From Acidimicrobiaceae bacterium (GTDB taxonomy: Bacteria; Actinomycetota; Acidimicrobiia; Acidimicrobiales; UBA8190), in the NCBI GenBank assembly GCA_003131945.1, contig PKWD01000091.1, positions 771-9,003 of the forward strand: DNA of 8,233 nt, read 5' to 3'. Shown one piece after another: positions 1 through 5,982 of this stretch (the stretch's first letter is position 1; every line of letters starts with the position of its first letter). The translations under genes were made by a program, and so were the position numbers. The notes under the pieces were generated by a model. That model was not told the DNA's origin, did no database searches, and saw only the letters and a program-made list of their open reading frames with translations.

Positions 1-195
1 GTGGCGCGGTGGCGCAGGGCTCCCGCCTACATCTGTCAGCTCGACGACGACACCGGTCGTCTCACCATCGTCTTCGGCGGACCGAGGCCCATCCCCGGCA
101 TCGTGAAGGGCGCCCGCTGCACCGTCGAGGCCACCGCTCTCTCGAACGGACACGGGCTGGCACTGTGGAATCCCCACTACCGGTTCGAGCCCTGA
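1..195 (+). CDS. OB-fold nucleic-acid-binding domain protein, 3' part
   Basis: Open from the first base of the window to TGA at 193-195, giving 64 visible residues. The segment LTIVFGGPRPIPGIVKGARC followed by the ending LWNPHYRFEP matches the second half of the small actinobacterial OB-fold proteins. In these a 'D-x-TG-x-L-x-x-x-F-x-G-R/P' strand is followed by 'I-x-GI-x-x-G' and ends in 'NP-x-Y'. Family members are usually around 85-120 aa, so the N-terminal strand(s) probably lie outside the window. The GTG at position 1 is more likely an internal valine than the start. The role is presumably single-strand or structured nucleic-acid binding, but no specific pathway can be assigned. It converges on the hydrolase gene, whose stop lies 43 bases away. 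The family call is from motif recognition; incompleteness is inferred. Confidence 0.65.
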   Translation: MARWRRAPAYICQLDDDTGRLTIVFGGPRPIPGIVKGARCTVEATALSNGHGLALWNPHYRFEP

Positions 196-200
196 CGAAC

Positions 201-236
201 GGTGCCAGCGTGACCGACGGCGCCAGCCTGACCGAC
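201..236. repeat. 18-bp tandem duplication between convergent genes
   Basis: Positions 201-218 (GGTGCCAGCGTGACCGAC) are followed directly by 219-236 (GGCGCCAGCCTGACCGAC), two exactly adjacent 18-mers differing at two positions. They fill almost the whole 43-base gap between the OB-fold stop (195) and the hydrolase stop (239). They read as two GAS(V/L)TD units in one plus-strand frame, but no gene uses that frame. No hairpin terminator with a T-run is seen here. Confidence 0.7.
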
Positions 237-238
237 GA

Positions 239-1729
239 TTACGCAACGCTCGAAGCGGCCGCCGCCGCCTCGATCTGAGAGGCGTCGGCCGGGAGGATGA
301 AGCCCGCCTTCACGGCCCGGCGCGCCGCGGCGTCGAACTTCGTCACGTAGTCGGCGTGCGTCGGGTACAGCGACGTGAGCGTGGCCTGATCGAACGGTGT
401 CGTCGATCCGAACAGGCTGCACGTCTCTGACGCACCCGCCGGCGCCGTCCCCGTCAAGGCGGCGATGGGGACGTCGAGCTCCGGTGTCCGGATCCCGCCC
501 AGGGCGTTGCCCAGCGAATCACGCCTGATGACCGGATGCGCACCCGAGGTCAGCTCCAGGCGCGGCGCGTGGGGGGGCGCGGTGCCGGTCCGCACCCACC
601 GGTTGAGCCTGGAGATGGCGGCGTCGAGCACCCAGTGCTGGGGCCCCGAGTTGGGCGGAGAGGTACAGCCGATGATGGCGAGAGGGGTGTCCTCGGTGAC
701 GATGTCCCCGGCCACGTTCGACCGACCGTTGTCCGACATCCCGATGATGGTGATGTAGTCGTCGGCATGCGCCGTCCCCGCCACCTCCCAGTCCCGGAAC
801 CACCGGTTGTCCGGTTGGCGGTCGCCCACGTACCCCACCACGAGGTCGGTCTCGGTCTCGAAGGCGAGCACCGGAACGCCCAGGTCGGTCCGGAACGGTT
901 CGTGGACACCGAGGGTGAGCGAACCCGACAACGAGGTCCCGCCCCCCCACCGGCTGTGGACGAAGTACCCGTTGTAAACGTGGGCCACGGGGGCGATGGC
1001 GTCGATGTACGTCGTCAAGAAGAAGGCCGACTGCGACTCGCCGTCGGCGATCAACGCTTTGGGCTTGAGCGGACCCAGGGGCGAGGCACCGCGCGGGTGC
1101 CGGATGGCCTGCGCCGCCTGCGAGAAGATGTCGTAGGAGTAGGCGTCGCCCGGATGGTGCAGCGTTCCATAGCGTTTCGGGTTCACCTTCTTGAGCCCCG
1201 ACCCTCCGATCTGGAGAACCGATGTCCCCCCGTTCACGCCGAGCGCCTGGGCCGAGACACCCACATAGGCGAAGCCCTGCCGGATGAGCTCGGTGTGGTC
1301 GCCGATCCAGTCCGGCGCCGTGTCGGAACCGGCGCTCACGTTCAGCCACTCGACGACGACGGTGCCGTTGAATTTCTTGGGATCCGACGGCCGGTACACG
1401 AGCAGACGCGTCTTGTAGCTCGCCCTCGAGTTCGGCGTCACCTTCCAGCGCCCGTCGGCCGGTGCCGCGCCCTTCAACCGGTAGCTGGTGGCCGTGCCCG
1501 AGATGAAGTACTCATCCTCCTGGTACCCGACCTTGGCCAGATTGAACGAGGTGCCGATGATCGACGGAGAGCTCGGACCGGTGATCGGACCCTCGACCTT
1601 CGGGATGGGAACCTTCGAGCGGGGAAGGGTGGGGACCGAAGGCTGCGCCGCGACGGCCGTCGCCGACGGCATCGCCATCGCCGCCATGACCGCGGCCAGG
1701 GCGATGCCCGACCCTCGTCTCACCCGCAC
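239..1729 (-). CDS. Exported alpha/beta hydrolase domain protein (Abhydrolase_10-like)
   Basis: A product of about 496 aa. I chose the GTG at 1729 because AGAGG (1744-1740) lies ten bases upstream and because this start leaves a clean signal peptide: a short Arg-rich n-region (VRRGSG), an Ala/Met hydrophobic core, and an AVAAQ cleavage site near residue 29. An upstream ATG at 1780 would add 17 residues before the signal and has no better ribosome site. The mature protein resembles the large secreted alpha/beta-hydrolase family of actinobacteria and proteobacteria that has no defined substrate. It has GTVVVEWLNVSAG (about residues 122-134), then GESQS with the probable nucleophile Ser232, then FETETD near 290-295 as the likely acid region, and WEVAGTAHAD with His321 as the likely catalytic histidine. 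The C-terminal part contains LGNALGGIRTPELDVP. Carboxylic-ester or lactone hydrolysis outside the membrane is inferred. The gene lies downstream of the COG4315 remnant, 86 bases apart on the same strand. Confidence 0.85.
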   Translation of the reverse strand: MRVRRGSGIALAAVMAAMAMPSATAVAAQPSVPTLPRSKVPIPKVEGPITGPSSPSIIGTSFNLAKVGYQEDEYFISGTATSYRLKGAAPADGRWKVTPNSRASYKTRLLVYRPSDPKKFNGTVVVEWLNVSAGSDTAPDWIGDHTELIRQGFAYVGVSAQALGVNGGTSVLQIGGSGLKKVNPKRYGTLHHPGDAYSYDIFSQAAQAIRHPRGASPLGPLKPKALIADGESQSAFFLTTYIDAIAPVAHVYNGYFVHSRWGGGTSLSGSLTLGVHEPFRTDLGVPVLAFETETDLVVGYVGDRQPDNRWFRDWEVAGTAHADDYITIIGMSDNGRSNVAGDIVTEDTPLAIIGCTSPPNSGPQHWVLDAAISRLNRWVRTGTAPPHAPRLELTSGAHPVIRRDSLGNALGGIRTPELDVPIAALTGTAPAGASETCSLFGSTTPFDQATLTSLYPTHADYVTKFDAAARRAVKAGFILPADASQIEAAAAASSVA

Positions 1730-1815
1730 GACCCACCCACCTCTCGAGGCCGTGACGGCCGGCCACCGTCCCGCGACCACCCGTCAGGGACGGCCCAGAG
1801 TGTGGCACGTCTGGC

Positions 1816-2091
1816 CTACGAGGAAACCTGCGCCACCACGAACCCGGCCGTGCCGTTGCCGTTGGCGCTGGTGTCCGTGTCCCCCTTGAAGGTGTACAGG
1901 GCGCTCGAGTTGTACGTCACCTGGAGGCGTTTGGCCCCGAAGGCCACTGTCCCGAGCCCCGTCGCCCCCGCCGGCATGGTCTTACCCTTGGCCATGAGCA
2001 GGGGCGCCACCGTGGCCGTGACCAGAAGCGTGCTCCACCCGCCACCGGCGCGCCTGTGCCCATGTCCCTGCGTGATCAACGCCACTTGCAT
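1816..2091 (-). CDS. Truncated COG4315-type secreted-repeat protein (Yx(F/W/Y)xxD)
   Basis: 91 aa from ATG at 2091. Residues 19-90 match the second half of the predicted secreted/lipoprotein repeat family of COG4315 (PF03640). Visible are WSTLLVTATVAP, GATGLGTVAF, then LQVTYNSSALYTFKGD carrying the signature Y66-T-F-K-G-D71, and finally NGNGTAGFVVAQ. Full-length members carry a signal peptide or lipobox and at least one earlier copy of the repeat with a Cys pair. None of these is present. The 17 residues before the repeat are uninformative and Arg/His/Gly-rich. Upstream the frame stays open, without ATG, GTG or TTG, back to the response-regulator stop, and encodes only Pro/Gly/Ala-rich sequence. 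A weak AGGGA lies just before the ATG. The gene is most likely a 5'-truncated remnant; a functional short protein is the less likely alternative. The function of the family is unknown. Confidence 0.55.
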   Translation of the reverse strand: MQVALITQGHGHRRAGGGWSTLLVTATVAPLLMAKGKTMPAGATGLGTVAFGAKRLQVTYNSSALYTFKGDTDTSANGNGTAGFVVAQVSS

Positions 2092-2241
2092 GGCTCCCTG
2101 TCCCGGACGGTGCCCGGCCGATGGGCCCGGGCGTCCTACGGGAGGCGAGGGCGAAATGTTCAGCGTCAGGGCACTGCCACCGCCCCGGCCACGCTCGGCC
2201 GGCGGCCCCCGTCCGGGCGCCGGAGCCGGGGGAACGCCCGA

Positions 2242-2634
2242 TTACGCCCGCTGGGCCCGGCCCACGGCCGTGGCCACGGCGTCGAGCAGGTGCTCGGGGT
2301 CGATCGGCTTGCGCAGGTAGCCGATACCCCGCACGGCCAGGTCCTTGCGCCCGGTCGAATCAACGTCGTACGACGACATGATGACGGCCGGCGGCGGCTT
2401 GTCCATGGCCTCCAGCGTGGCCATGCCGTCGAGCTCCGACATCCGATCGTCGAGGACGAGGGCATCGAAGCGCCGGGTGCCGAGGAGGTCGAGGGCCGTG
2501 GTCCCGTCACCCGCCTCGGCCACCACATAGCCCTCGTGGCGCAGGATGTCCGACACCGACGCCCGTATGGCATCGTCGTCGTCGGCCACGAGGACGGCCG
2601 GTGATGCTGTTCGGCGGGTGGCACCTAACGTCAT
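2242..2634 (-). CDS. Single-domain (receiver-only) response regulator
   Basis: 130 aa, the size of one CheY-like receiver with no output domain. Visible landmarks are the acidic cluster ADDDD (18-21) after the first beta strand, the phospho-acceptor Asp62 in LVLDDRMSELDG, the switch serine in IMSSYD (87/88), and Lys109 in YLRKP. These are the complete catalytic set. The start is ATG 2634, with GGAG ten bases upstream. An in-frame ATG at 2667 and longer extensions to 2823 lack a ribosome site and add Arg/Gly-rich sequence. No histidine kinase is in the window, so it is an orphan here. It probably relays phosphorylation to a partner encoded elsewhere or acts in a phosphorelay. A possible 68-aa ORF ends 29 bases upstream on the same strand and could be co-transcribed. 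The receiver assignment is firm; the partner and output are unknown. Confidence 0.88.
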   Translation of the reverse strand: MTLGATRRTASPAVLVADDDDAIRASVSDILRHEGYVVAEAGDGTTALDLLGTRRFDALVLDDRMSELDGMATLEAMDKPPPAVIMSSYDVDSTGRKDLAVRGIGYLRKPIDPEHLLDAVATAVGRAQRA

Positions 2635-2663
2635 GGGCTGACATCTCCGCTTCGGGGGGGGAT

Positions 2664-2870
2664 TCATGGCACCGGCATGGCGATCGGTGTGCGCTCGGAC
2701 AACAATTCCTCGGCCTCGGTCGCCACCAATGGGAACCCCCGCCCCGCCAGGCGCCTCGTGAGCGTGCCGGCGTCGCCTTTCTCGCCGTGGCGCGCCACGG
2801 GCCCGGGCCGCCCCCAACGCCACGGCAGGAACCGCGACAGGGCTGCATATGCCGCTCCGTCGTGAGCCAT
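2664..2870 (-). CDS. Possible small protein, 68 aa, unknown
   Basis: An ORF from ATG 2870 to TGA 2664 whose codons end overwhelmingly in G or C, as expected for a real gene in this genome. The predicted product begins MAHDGAAYAALSRFLPWRWG and continues with a basic stretch and an acidic helix-like end (ATEAEELLSER). I recognise no family. There are no membrane segments and no cysteines. The same frame is open further upstream, but extension would run into the divergent ligase gene. The ribosome site is poor (AAG before the ATG). It lies 29 bases upstream of the response regulator on the same strand, so an operon is possible. High-GC DNA produces long chance ORFs, and that is the main alternative. 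Confidence 0.35.
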   Translation of the reverse strand: MAHDGAAYAALSRFLPWRWGRPGPVARHGEKGDAGTLTRRLAGRGFPLVATEAEELLSERTPIAMPVP

Positions 2871-2975
2871 CACTTGCTTATCGACCCGGTCGGGCCGCCC
2901 CAGCAGCCCCGGGACCGGAGCTTGTGCATCCGTTGTGAAACCCACACCCGGGCACCGTCGTGGCAGCGTGGTGCG

Positions 2976-4040
2976 ATGGATCTCCCCGTCATGCCCCCCG
3001 TCGCCCCCATGCTGGCCAAGCTGGCCCGCCAGCTCCCCGAGGCCGACGACCTCGTCTACGAGCCGAAATGGGACGGGTTCCGCTGCATTGTCTTCCGTGA
3101 CGGAGACGAGGTGGAGCTCGGGAGTCGAAACGAACGGCCCCTCACCCGCTATTTCCCCGAGCTCCTCGAGCCCCTGCGCCAGGCGCTGCCGACCCGGTCG
3201 GTCGTCGACGGCGAGATCGTCATCACCGGCACCAGTGGCCTCGACTTCGATGCGCTGCTCCAGCGCATCCACCCCGCCGCCTCCCGGGTCGAGATGTTGG
3301 CCACCACCACCCCGGCCTCCTTCGTGGCCTTCGACCTGCTGGCCCTCGGTGACCGTGACCTACGGGCCGCCCCTTTCAGCGAGAGGCGCTCGCTCTTGGA
3401 AGAGGCCCTCGCTGACGCCCTACCCCCGGTCCACCTCACCCCGGCCACCACCGACCCAGCCGTGGCCCGGGACTGGTTCTCCCGGTTCGAGGGCGCCGGT
3501 CTCGACGGCGTCGTGGCCAAGCGCCTGGACCAGACCTACCGCGAGGACGAGCGGATGATGATGAAGGTGAAGCACGAGCGCACCGCCGACTGCGTCGTGG
3601 CCGGCTTCCGCTGGCACAAGTCGGGACCCATCGTGGGCTCGCTGCTGCTCGGGCTCTTCGACGAGGCCGGCGTGCTCCAGCACGTGGGGGTCACGGCGTC
3701 GTTCACCATGGCCCGTCGCCGCGAGCTGGTCGACGAGCTCGCCCCCCACCGTCGCACCTCGCTCGAGGGCCACCCCTGGGAGTCCTGGGCCGCCCCCGAG
3801 ACCACCGGTGGCCGCACCCCCGGGGCGCCGTCACGATGGAACGCCAAGAAGGACCTGTCCTGGGAGCCCCTGGCCCCCGATCTCGTCTGCGAGGTCGGCT
3901 ACGACAATCTCCAGCGCGACCGTTTCCGCCACGCCACCACCTTCCGGCGCTGGCGCCCCGACCGCACCCCCGAGACCTGCACCTACGCCCAGCTCGAGGT
4001 GGTCGTGCCCGAGGAGCTCGACGCCGTGTTCGGAGCCTGA
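2976..4040 (+). CDS. ligC: ATP-dependent DNA ligase, LigC type
   Basis: 354 aa, the usual length for actinobacterial LigC (nucleotidyltransferase plus OB domains, no LigD polymerase or nuclease fusion). The enzyme is AMP-charged on a lysine and seals nicks in duplex DNA. The start region MDLPVMPPVAPMLAK matches the family N-terminus, which fixes ATG 2976 rather than the in-frame ATG at 2601. Motif I is EPKWDGFR with adenylated Lys31. Motif Ia is GSRNE (49-53), motif III is VDGEIV (77-82), and motif IIIa is FVAFDLLAL (116-124). Motif IV is EGAGLDGVVAK (172-182), and motif V is MKVKH with Lys197 and Lys199. The OB domain follows from about residue 205 (TADCVVAGFR) to the end. No Shine-Dalgarno is visible, so initiation may be leaderless or weak. 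It is known that mycobacterial LigC works with the PrimPol-C/PolD1-type enzyme in excision repair; that partner family is encoded at 4666-5691 on the opposite strand. Confidence 0.95.
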   Translation: MDLPVMPPVAPMLAKLARQLPEADDLVYEPKWDGFRCIVFRDGDEVELGSRNERPLTRYFPELLEPLRQALPTRSVVDGEIVITGTSGLDFDALLQRIHPAASRVEMLATTTPASFVAFDLLALGDRDLRAAPFSERRSLLEEALADALPPVHLTPATTDPAVARDWFSRFEGAGLDGVVAKRLDQTYREDERMMMKVKHERTADCVVAGFRWHKSGPIVGSLLLGLFDEAGVLQHVGVTASFTMARRRELVDELAPHRRTSLEGHPWESWAAPETTGGRTPGAPSRWNAKKDLSWEPLAPDLVCEVGYDNLQRDRFRHATTFRRWRPDRTPETCTYAQLEVVVPEELDAVFGA

Positions 4041-4057
4041 CCGGCCGGTCAGGCTCC
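4032..4057. terminator. 26-bp perfect palindrome at the ligC stop (possible bidirectional terminator)
   Basis: GGAGCCTGACCGG at 4032-4044 is followed without a spacer by its exact reverse complement at 4045-4057. The ligase stop TGA (4038-4040) lies in the left arm. The stop of the decayed minus-strand DHFR-like gene (4051-4049) lies in the right arm. As RNA the sequence would form a very stable GC hairpin in either direction, but it has no T-run, as is common for actinobacterial hairpin terminators. A protein-binding site or a duplication scar are alternatives. Confidence 0.5.
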
Positions 4058-4265
4058 CCGTTGGCTGACAGGTCGGCCCGCAAGCGGATCGCCTCCACTG
4101 TGGCAGCCGTAGACGATCTCGACCGAGCCGCCGGGCAGTGCACGCGTGTTTTGAACGCCAGCGCGGTGTCGGGACTGAGCGACGGCGTGAGCCGCATCCC
4201 TGCTCCGAACAGCACCGGCAGCACCACCAGTTCGAGCTTGTCCTGCTGGCTCCTTTCTCGAGTGC
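4049..4265 (-). pseudogene. C-terminal remnant of a dihydrofolate-reductase/RibD-C family gene
   Basis: Three pieces in different minus-strand frames line up with the C-terminal third of the bacterial dihydrofolate-reductase-like (RibD_C) family. They are ALEKGA (from about 4265), then DKLELVVLPVLFGAGMRL and TPSLSPDTALAF (about 4242-4146), then ALPGGSVEIVYGC (from 4141) running to TGA at 4051-4049. The first junction lies in 4247-4243 and the second around 4143-4142. Each is explained by one missing base. The N-terminal two thirds, including the nucleotide-binding region, are absent. The remnant starts immediately after the EthD stop, so truncation came with, or preceded, the present arrangement. 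Intact relatives are soluble NADPH-dependent reductase-like proteins of mostly unknown substrate. No function is expected from this copy. Confidence 0.7.
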
Positions 4266-4273
4266 CGTACGGC

Positions 4274-4623
4274 TCAACCCGATGTCACATGTTCCTCGAT
4301 GACATAGGCCCTGGTCCGCGGCCGATCGAGAAACGTAAGCTCGTCCGCTTCGACCTGCTCGCCGGCCACGCCCGTTCCCCACTGCCGCTCCGGGCGAGAT
4401 AGGTAGCCCGGTCGGGAAATACCAGTTCCGTCACGACGTCGACGTCGATCGTGTCGTCTTGGCGGTTGCATTCGTCGCCCCGCACAAGGTAGTTGCGTTT
4501 GTAGACAATGGGAGGGGGCGCCAGACCGCAGATCAACGGTACGTGGTTATTTTCATGGTATTCGACAAATGCCAGCGTCTCGATATCTTCTCTCTTGGTG
4601 AGAAAGCCGAATAATTTCAGCAT
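4274..4623 (-). pseudogene. EthD-domain protein gene, single frameshift
   Basis: The gene starts at ATG 4623 with a good GGAG eight bases upstream. The first 77-78 residues (MLKLFGFLTKREDIETLAFV, later NNHVPLICGLAPPP, VYKRNYLVRGDE, DVVTELVFPDRATYLA) are a clear EthD-type dimeric alpha/beta-barrel protein. In that frame the sequence then turns to Arg/Ser-rich noise, ending at 4285. The expected C-terminus (GEQVEADELTFLDRPRTRAY, then VIEEHVTSG) continues in another minus-strand frame to TGA at 4276-4274. The frames join at about 4398-4385 if one base is missing, giving about 116 aa, normal for the family. EthD-like proteins are small, often associated with degradative oxidations, and poorly characterised. 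Codons are visibly less G/C-ending than in the flanking repair genes, which suggests a different origin. The gene lies 42 bases downstream of the PrimPol stop on the same strand. A sequencing error at one base is the alternative to true loss of function. Confidence 0.78.
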
Positions 4624-4665
4624 GTCCTTGCTCCTTCGCTACTCACGTTGCCGCCGTTCGGCGCA

Positions 4666-5691
4666 TCAAGTCTCCGGGGGGCGGTCCCGGGCCCGTCCCG
4701 GTGCGACACGGCGCGGTTCACCTTTCTGCTTGGCGAAGTGCGGGGGCCAGGGCGCGTCACCCAGTCCTCCGGCCTCGTCGCGGGCGGCCAGTTCCAACAG
4801 GGGACCGAGGTCGAAGCGTTCGTCGTCGAGCCCGGCCCCCGGATCGCCACGCTCGGCGAAGCGGGCGGGGACGGTGGCGAGCGTCAGGTCGGACGGCTCG
4901 GCGTCGGGAACTTCGTCCCAGTCGAGAGGGCACGACACCCGGGCCTCGGGATTGGCCCGCACCGAATAGGCCGACGCCACCGTCCGATCACGGGCGTTCT
5001 GGTTGTAGTCGATGAACACCCGTTCACCGCGTTGCTCTTTCCACCAGGCCGAGGTGGCCACCTCCGGCATCCGTCGCTCGACGGCCCGGGCCAGGGCCAG
5101 AGCGGCCCGACGCACCTCGGTGAAGTCCCAGCGGGGTTCGATGGGCACGTTCACGTGCATGCCGCGCGACCCCGATGTCTTCGGGAAACCCTGCAGACCG
5201 TGCTCGTCGAGAACGGCACGGGCCTCCAGGGCCACACGGCGCACATCGTCATAAGGGACACCCGGTTGCGGGTCGAGGTCGACCCGGAGCTCGTCGGGGT
5301 GGTCGACGTCGTCGCGCCGCACCGGCCAGGGATTGAGATCGAGGCACCCCAGATTGGCGGCCCAGGCGATGTGGGCCACATCGACCGGACACAGCTCCTC
5401 GGCGCTGCGCCCACTGGGGAAGTGGACCGTCACCGTTTCGATCCACGGGGGCCGGCCGGCCGGGACCCGCTTCTGATAGAAGAAGTCGCCTTCGGCCCCG
5501 TGAGGGAAACGCTTCAAGACGGTGGGGCGGTTGAACACACCCTTCAGCGCCCCTGGGCCCACGGCCAGGTAGTAGAGGACGAGGTCGAGCTTGGTCTCAC
5601 CCCGGGTGGCGAAGAAGACCTTGTCCGGGTTCGTCACGGTCACCGTGTGCCCGTCCGCCTCGACTTCGACCGATGGCGTCTTGGCCGGCAT
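4666..5691 (-). CDS. Stand-alone LigD-type DNA polymerase/primase (PrimPol-C/PolD1-like)
   Basis: About 341 aa from ATG 5691. It matches the polymerase domain of bacterial LigD as a separate protein, an archaeo-eukaryotic primase-superfamily enzyme that fills short gaps with ribo- or deoxynucleotides. The N-terminal VTNPDKVFF and LDLVLYYLAVGPGAL (about residues 20-50) are family hallmarks. Catalytic motif I is RVDLDP with Asp138 and Asp140. Motif II is KTSGSRGMHVNVP (171-183) with its histidine. Motif III is VFIDYNQN with Asp228. ASAYSVRANPEARVS follows. An in-frame ATG at 5736 would add 15 residues unlike the family, so 5691 is preferred; no Shine-Dalgarno precedes it. A perfect 10-bp palindrome (GCATCGATGC, 5692-5701) abuts the start codon. 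In mycobacteria the homologue is encoded next to LigC and acts with it in excision repair. Here the pair is tail to tail with decayed genes in between. No Ku gene is in the window. Confidence 0.93.
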   Translation of the reverse strand: MPAKTPSVEVEADGHTVTVTNPDKVFFATRGETKLDLVLYYLAVGPGALKGVFNRPTVLKRFPHGAEGDFFYQKRVPAGRPPWIETVTVHFPSGRSAEELCPVDVAHIAWAANLGCLDLNPWPVRRDDVDHPDELRVDLDPQPGVPYDDVRRVALEARAVLDEHGLQGFPKTSGSRGMHVNVPIEPRWDFTEVRRAALALARAVERRMPEVATSAWWKEQRGERVFIDYNQNARDRTVASAYSVRANPEARVSCPLDWDEVPDAEPSDLTLATVPARFAERGDPGAGLDDERFDLGPLLELAARDEAGGLGDAPWPPHFAKQKGEPRRVAPGRARDRPPET

Positions 5692-5728
5692 GCATCGATG
5701 CTGACATGGAACGCGGAGTCCCGAGAGA

Positions 5729-5796
5729 CTTACCAAGACTGGGGGTCTTGAGAAGTCCTCTTACCAAAACGAGGGGGATTCTGGATGGCTGACCAA
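5729..5796 (-). promoter_or_regulatory. Three spaced TTGGTMAG boxes upstream of the PrimPol gene
   Basis: On the minus strand TTGGTAAG occurs at 5736-5729 and 5767-5760, and TTGGTCAG at 5796-5789. They are spaced 31 and 29 bases apart, close to three helical turns. Each is preceded, 4-8 bases before, by a run of five to eight C. The nearest box ends 37 bases from the PrimPol start codon. This looks like an array of protein-binding sites or an eroded tandem repeat of about 30 bp. No regulator is known to me for this motif. The rest of the 288-base non-coding stretch 5692-5979 shows no gene or RNA that I can recognise. Confidence 0.4.
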
Positions 5797-5970
5797 CCAG
5801 GATAGGGGGGGGTGGGCCATGGCGTCCCCGTGTCGCTTCTTTGTCGACCCTTCGGAAAGGAGCGGGGACTTGCGCTCGCCAGAGCAAGCACTCGGCGCGG
5901 CGCGGGCCAGAACCGGTGTCCCACCGTCCCGGTGATCAGGGGCACCCCGATCGATCCACCTCGACCGTCG

Positions 5971-5976
5971 TAGGCT
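5971..5976 (+). promoter_or_regulatory. Putative -10 box, leaderless start at GTG 5983
   Basis: TAGGCT fits TAnnnT and lies six bases before GTG 5983, the distance expected when transcription begins at or next to the start codon. No convincing -35 is seen about 17 bases further upstream. The assignment helps choose GTG 5983 over TTG 5980 but is weak on its own. Confidence 0.3.
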
Positions 5977-5982
5977 GCCTTG

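Noticed and set aside
536..2320. Long plus-strand open frame of 594 codons
   Set aside because: It lies antisense to the hydrolase, the COG4315 remnant and the response regulator, has Arg/Gly/His-rich composition and no family features. It is a shadow of G/C-ending codons on the other strand.
2601..2975. N-terminal extension of the ligase from ATG 2601
   Set aside because: The family N-terminus begins exactly at ATG 2976, and the extra 125 residues are low-complexity and antisense to the regulator start.
3703..4382. Two long minus-strand ORFs (174 and 183 codons) running into the ligase gene
   Set aside because: Only their first parts carry family sequence (the DHFR-family relic). The remainder is antisense to the ligase and is explained by frameshifts in the relic.
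4666..4700. Possible LigD fusion or Ku gene next to the PrimPol-like protein
   Set aside because: The polymerase protein ends normally and has no ligase or phosphoesterase extension. No Ku-like sequence is present in any frame nearby, so a complete NHEJ operon cannot be claimed.
5729..5820. Possible CRISPR-like array from the roughly 30-base periodicity
   Set aside because: Only an 8-mer plus a C-run is repeated. There are no repeat units of 24 bases or more, no uniform spacers and no cas genes.
5800..5979. Search for a tRNA, riboswitch or small RNA in the 5692-5979 gap
   Set aside because: No cloverleaf, T-loop or recognisable riboswitch core was seen; only the TTGGTMAG boxes and a possible -10 box stand out.
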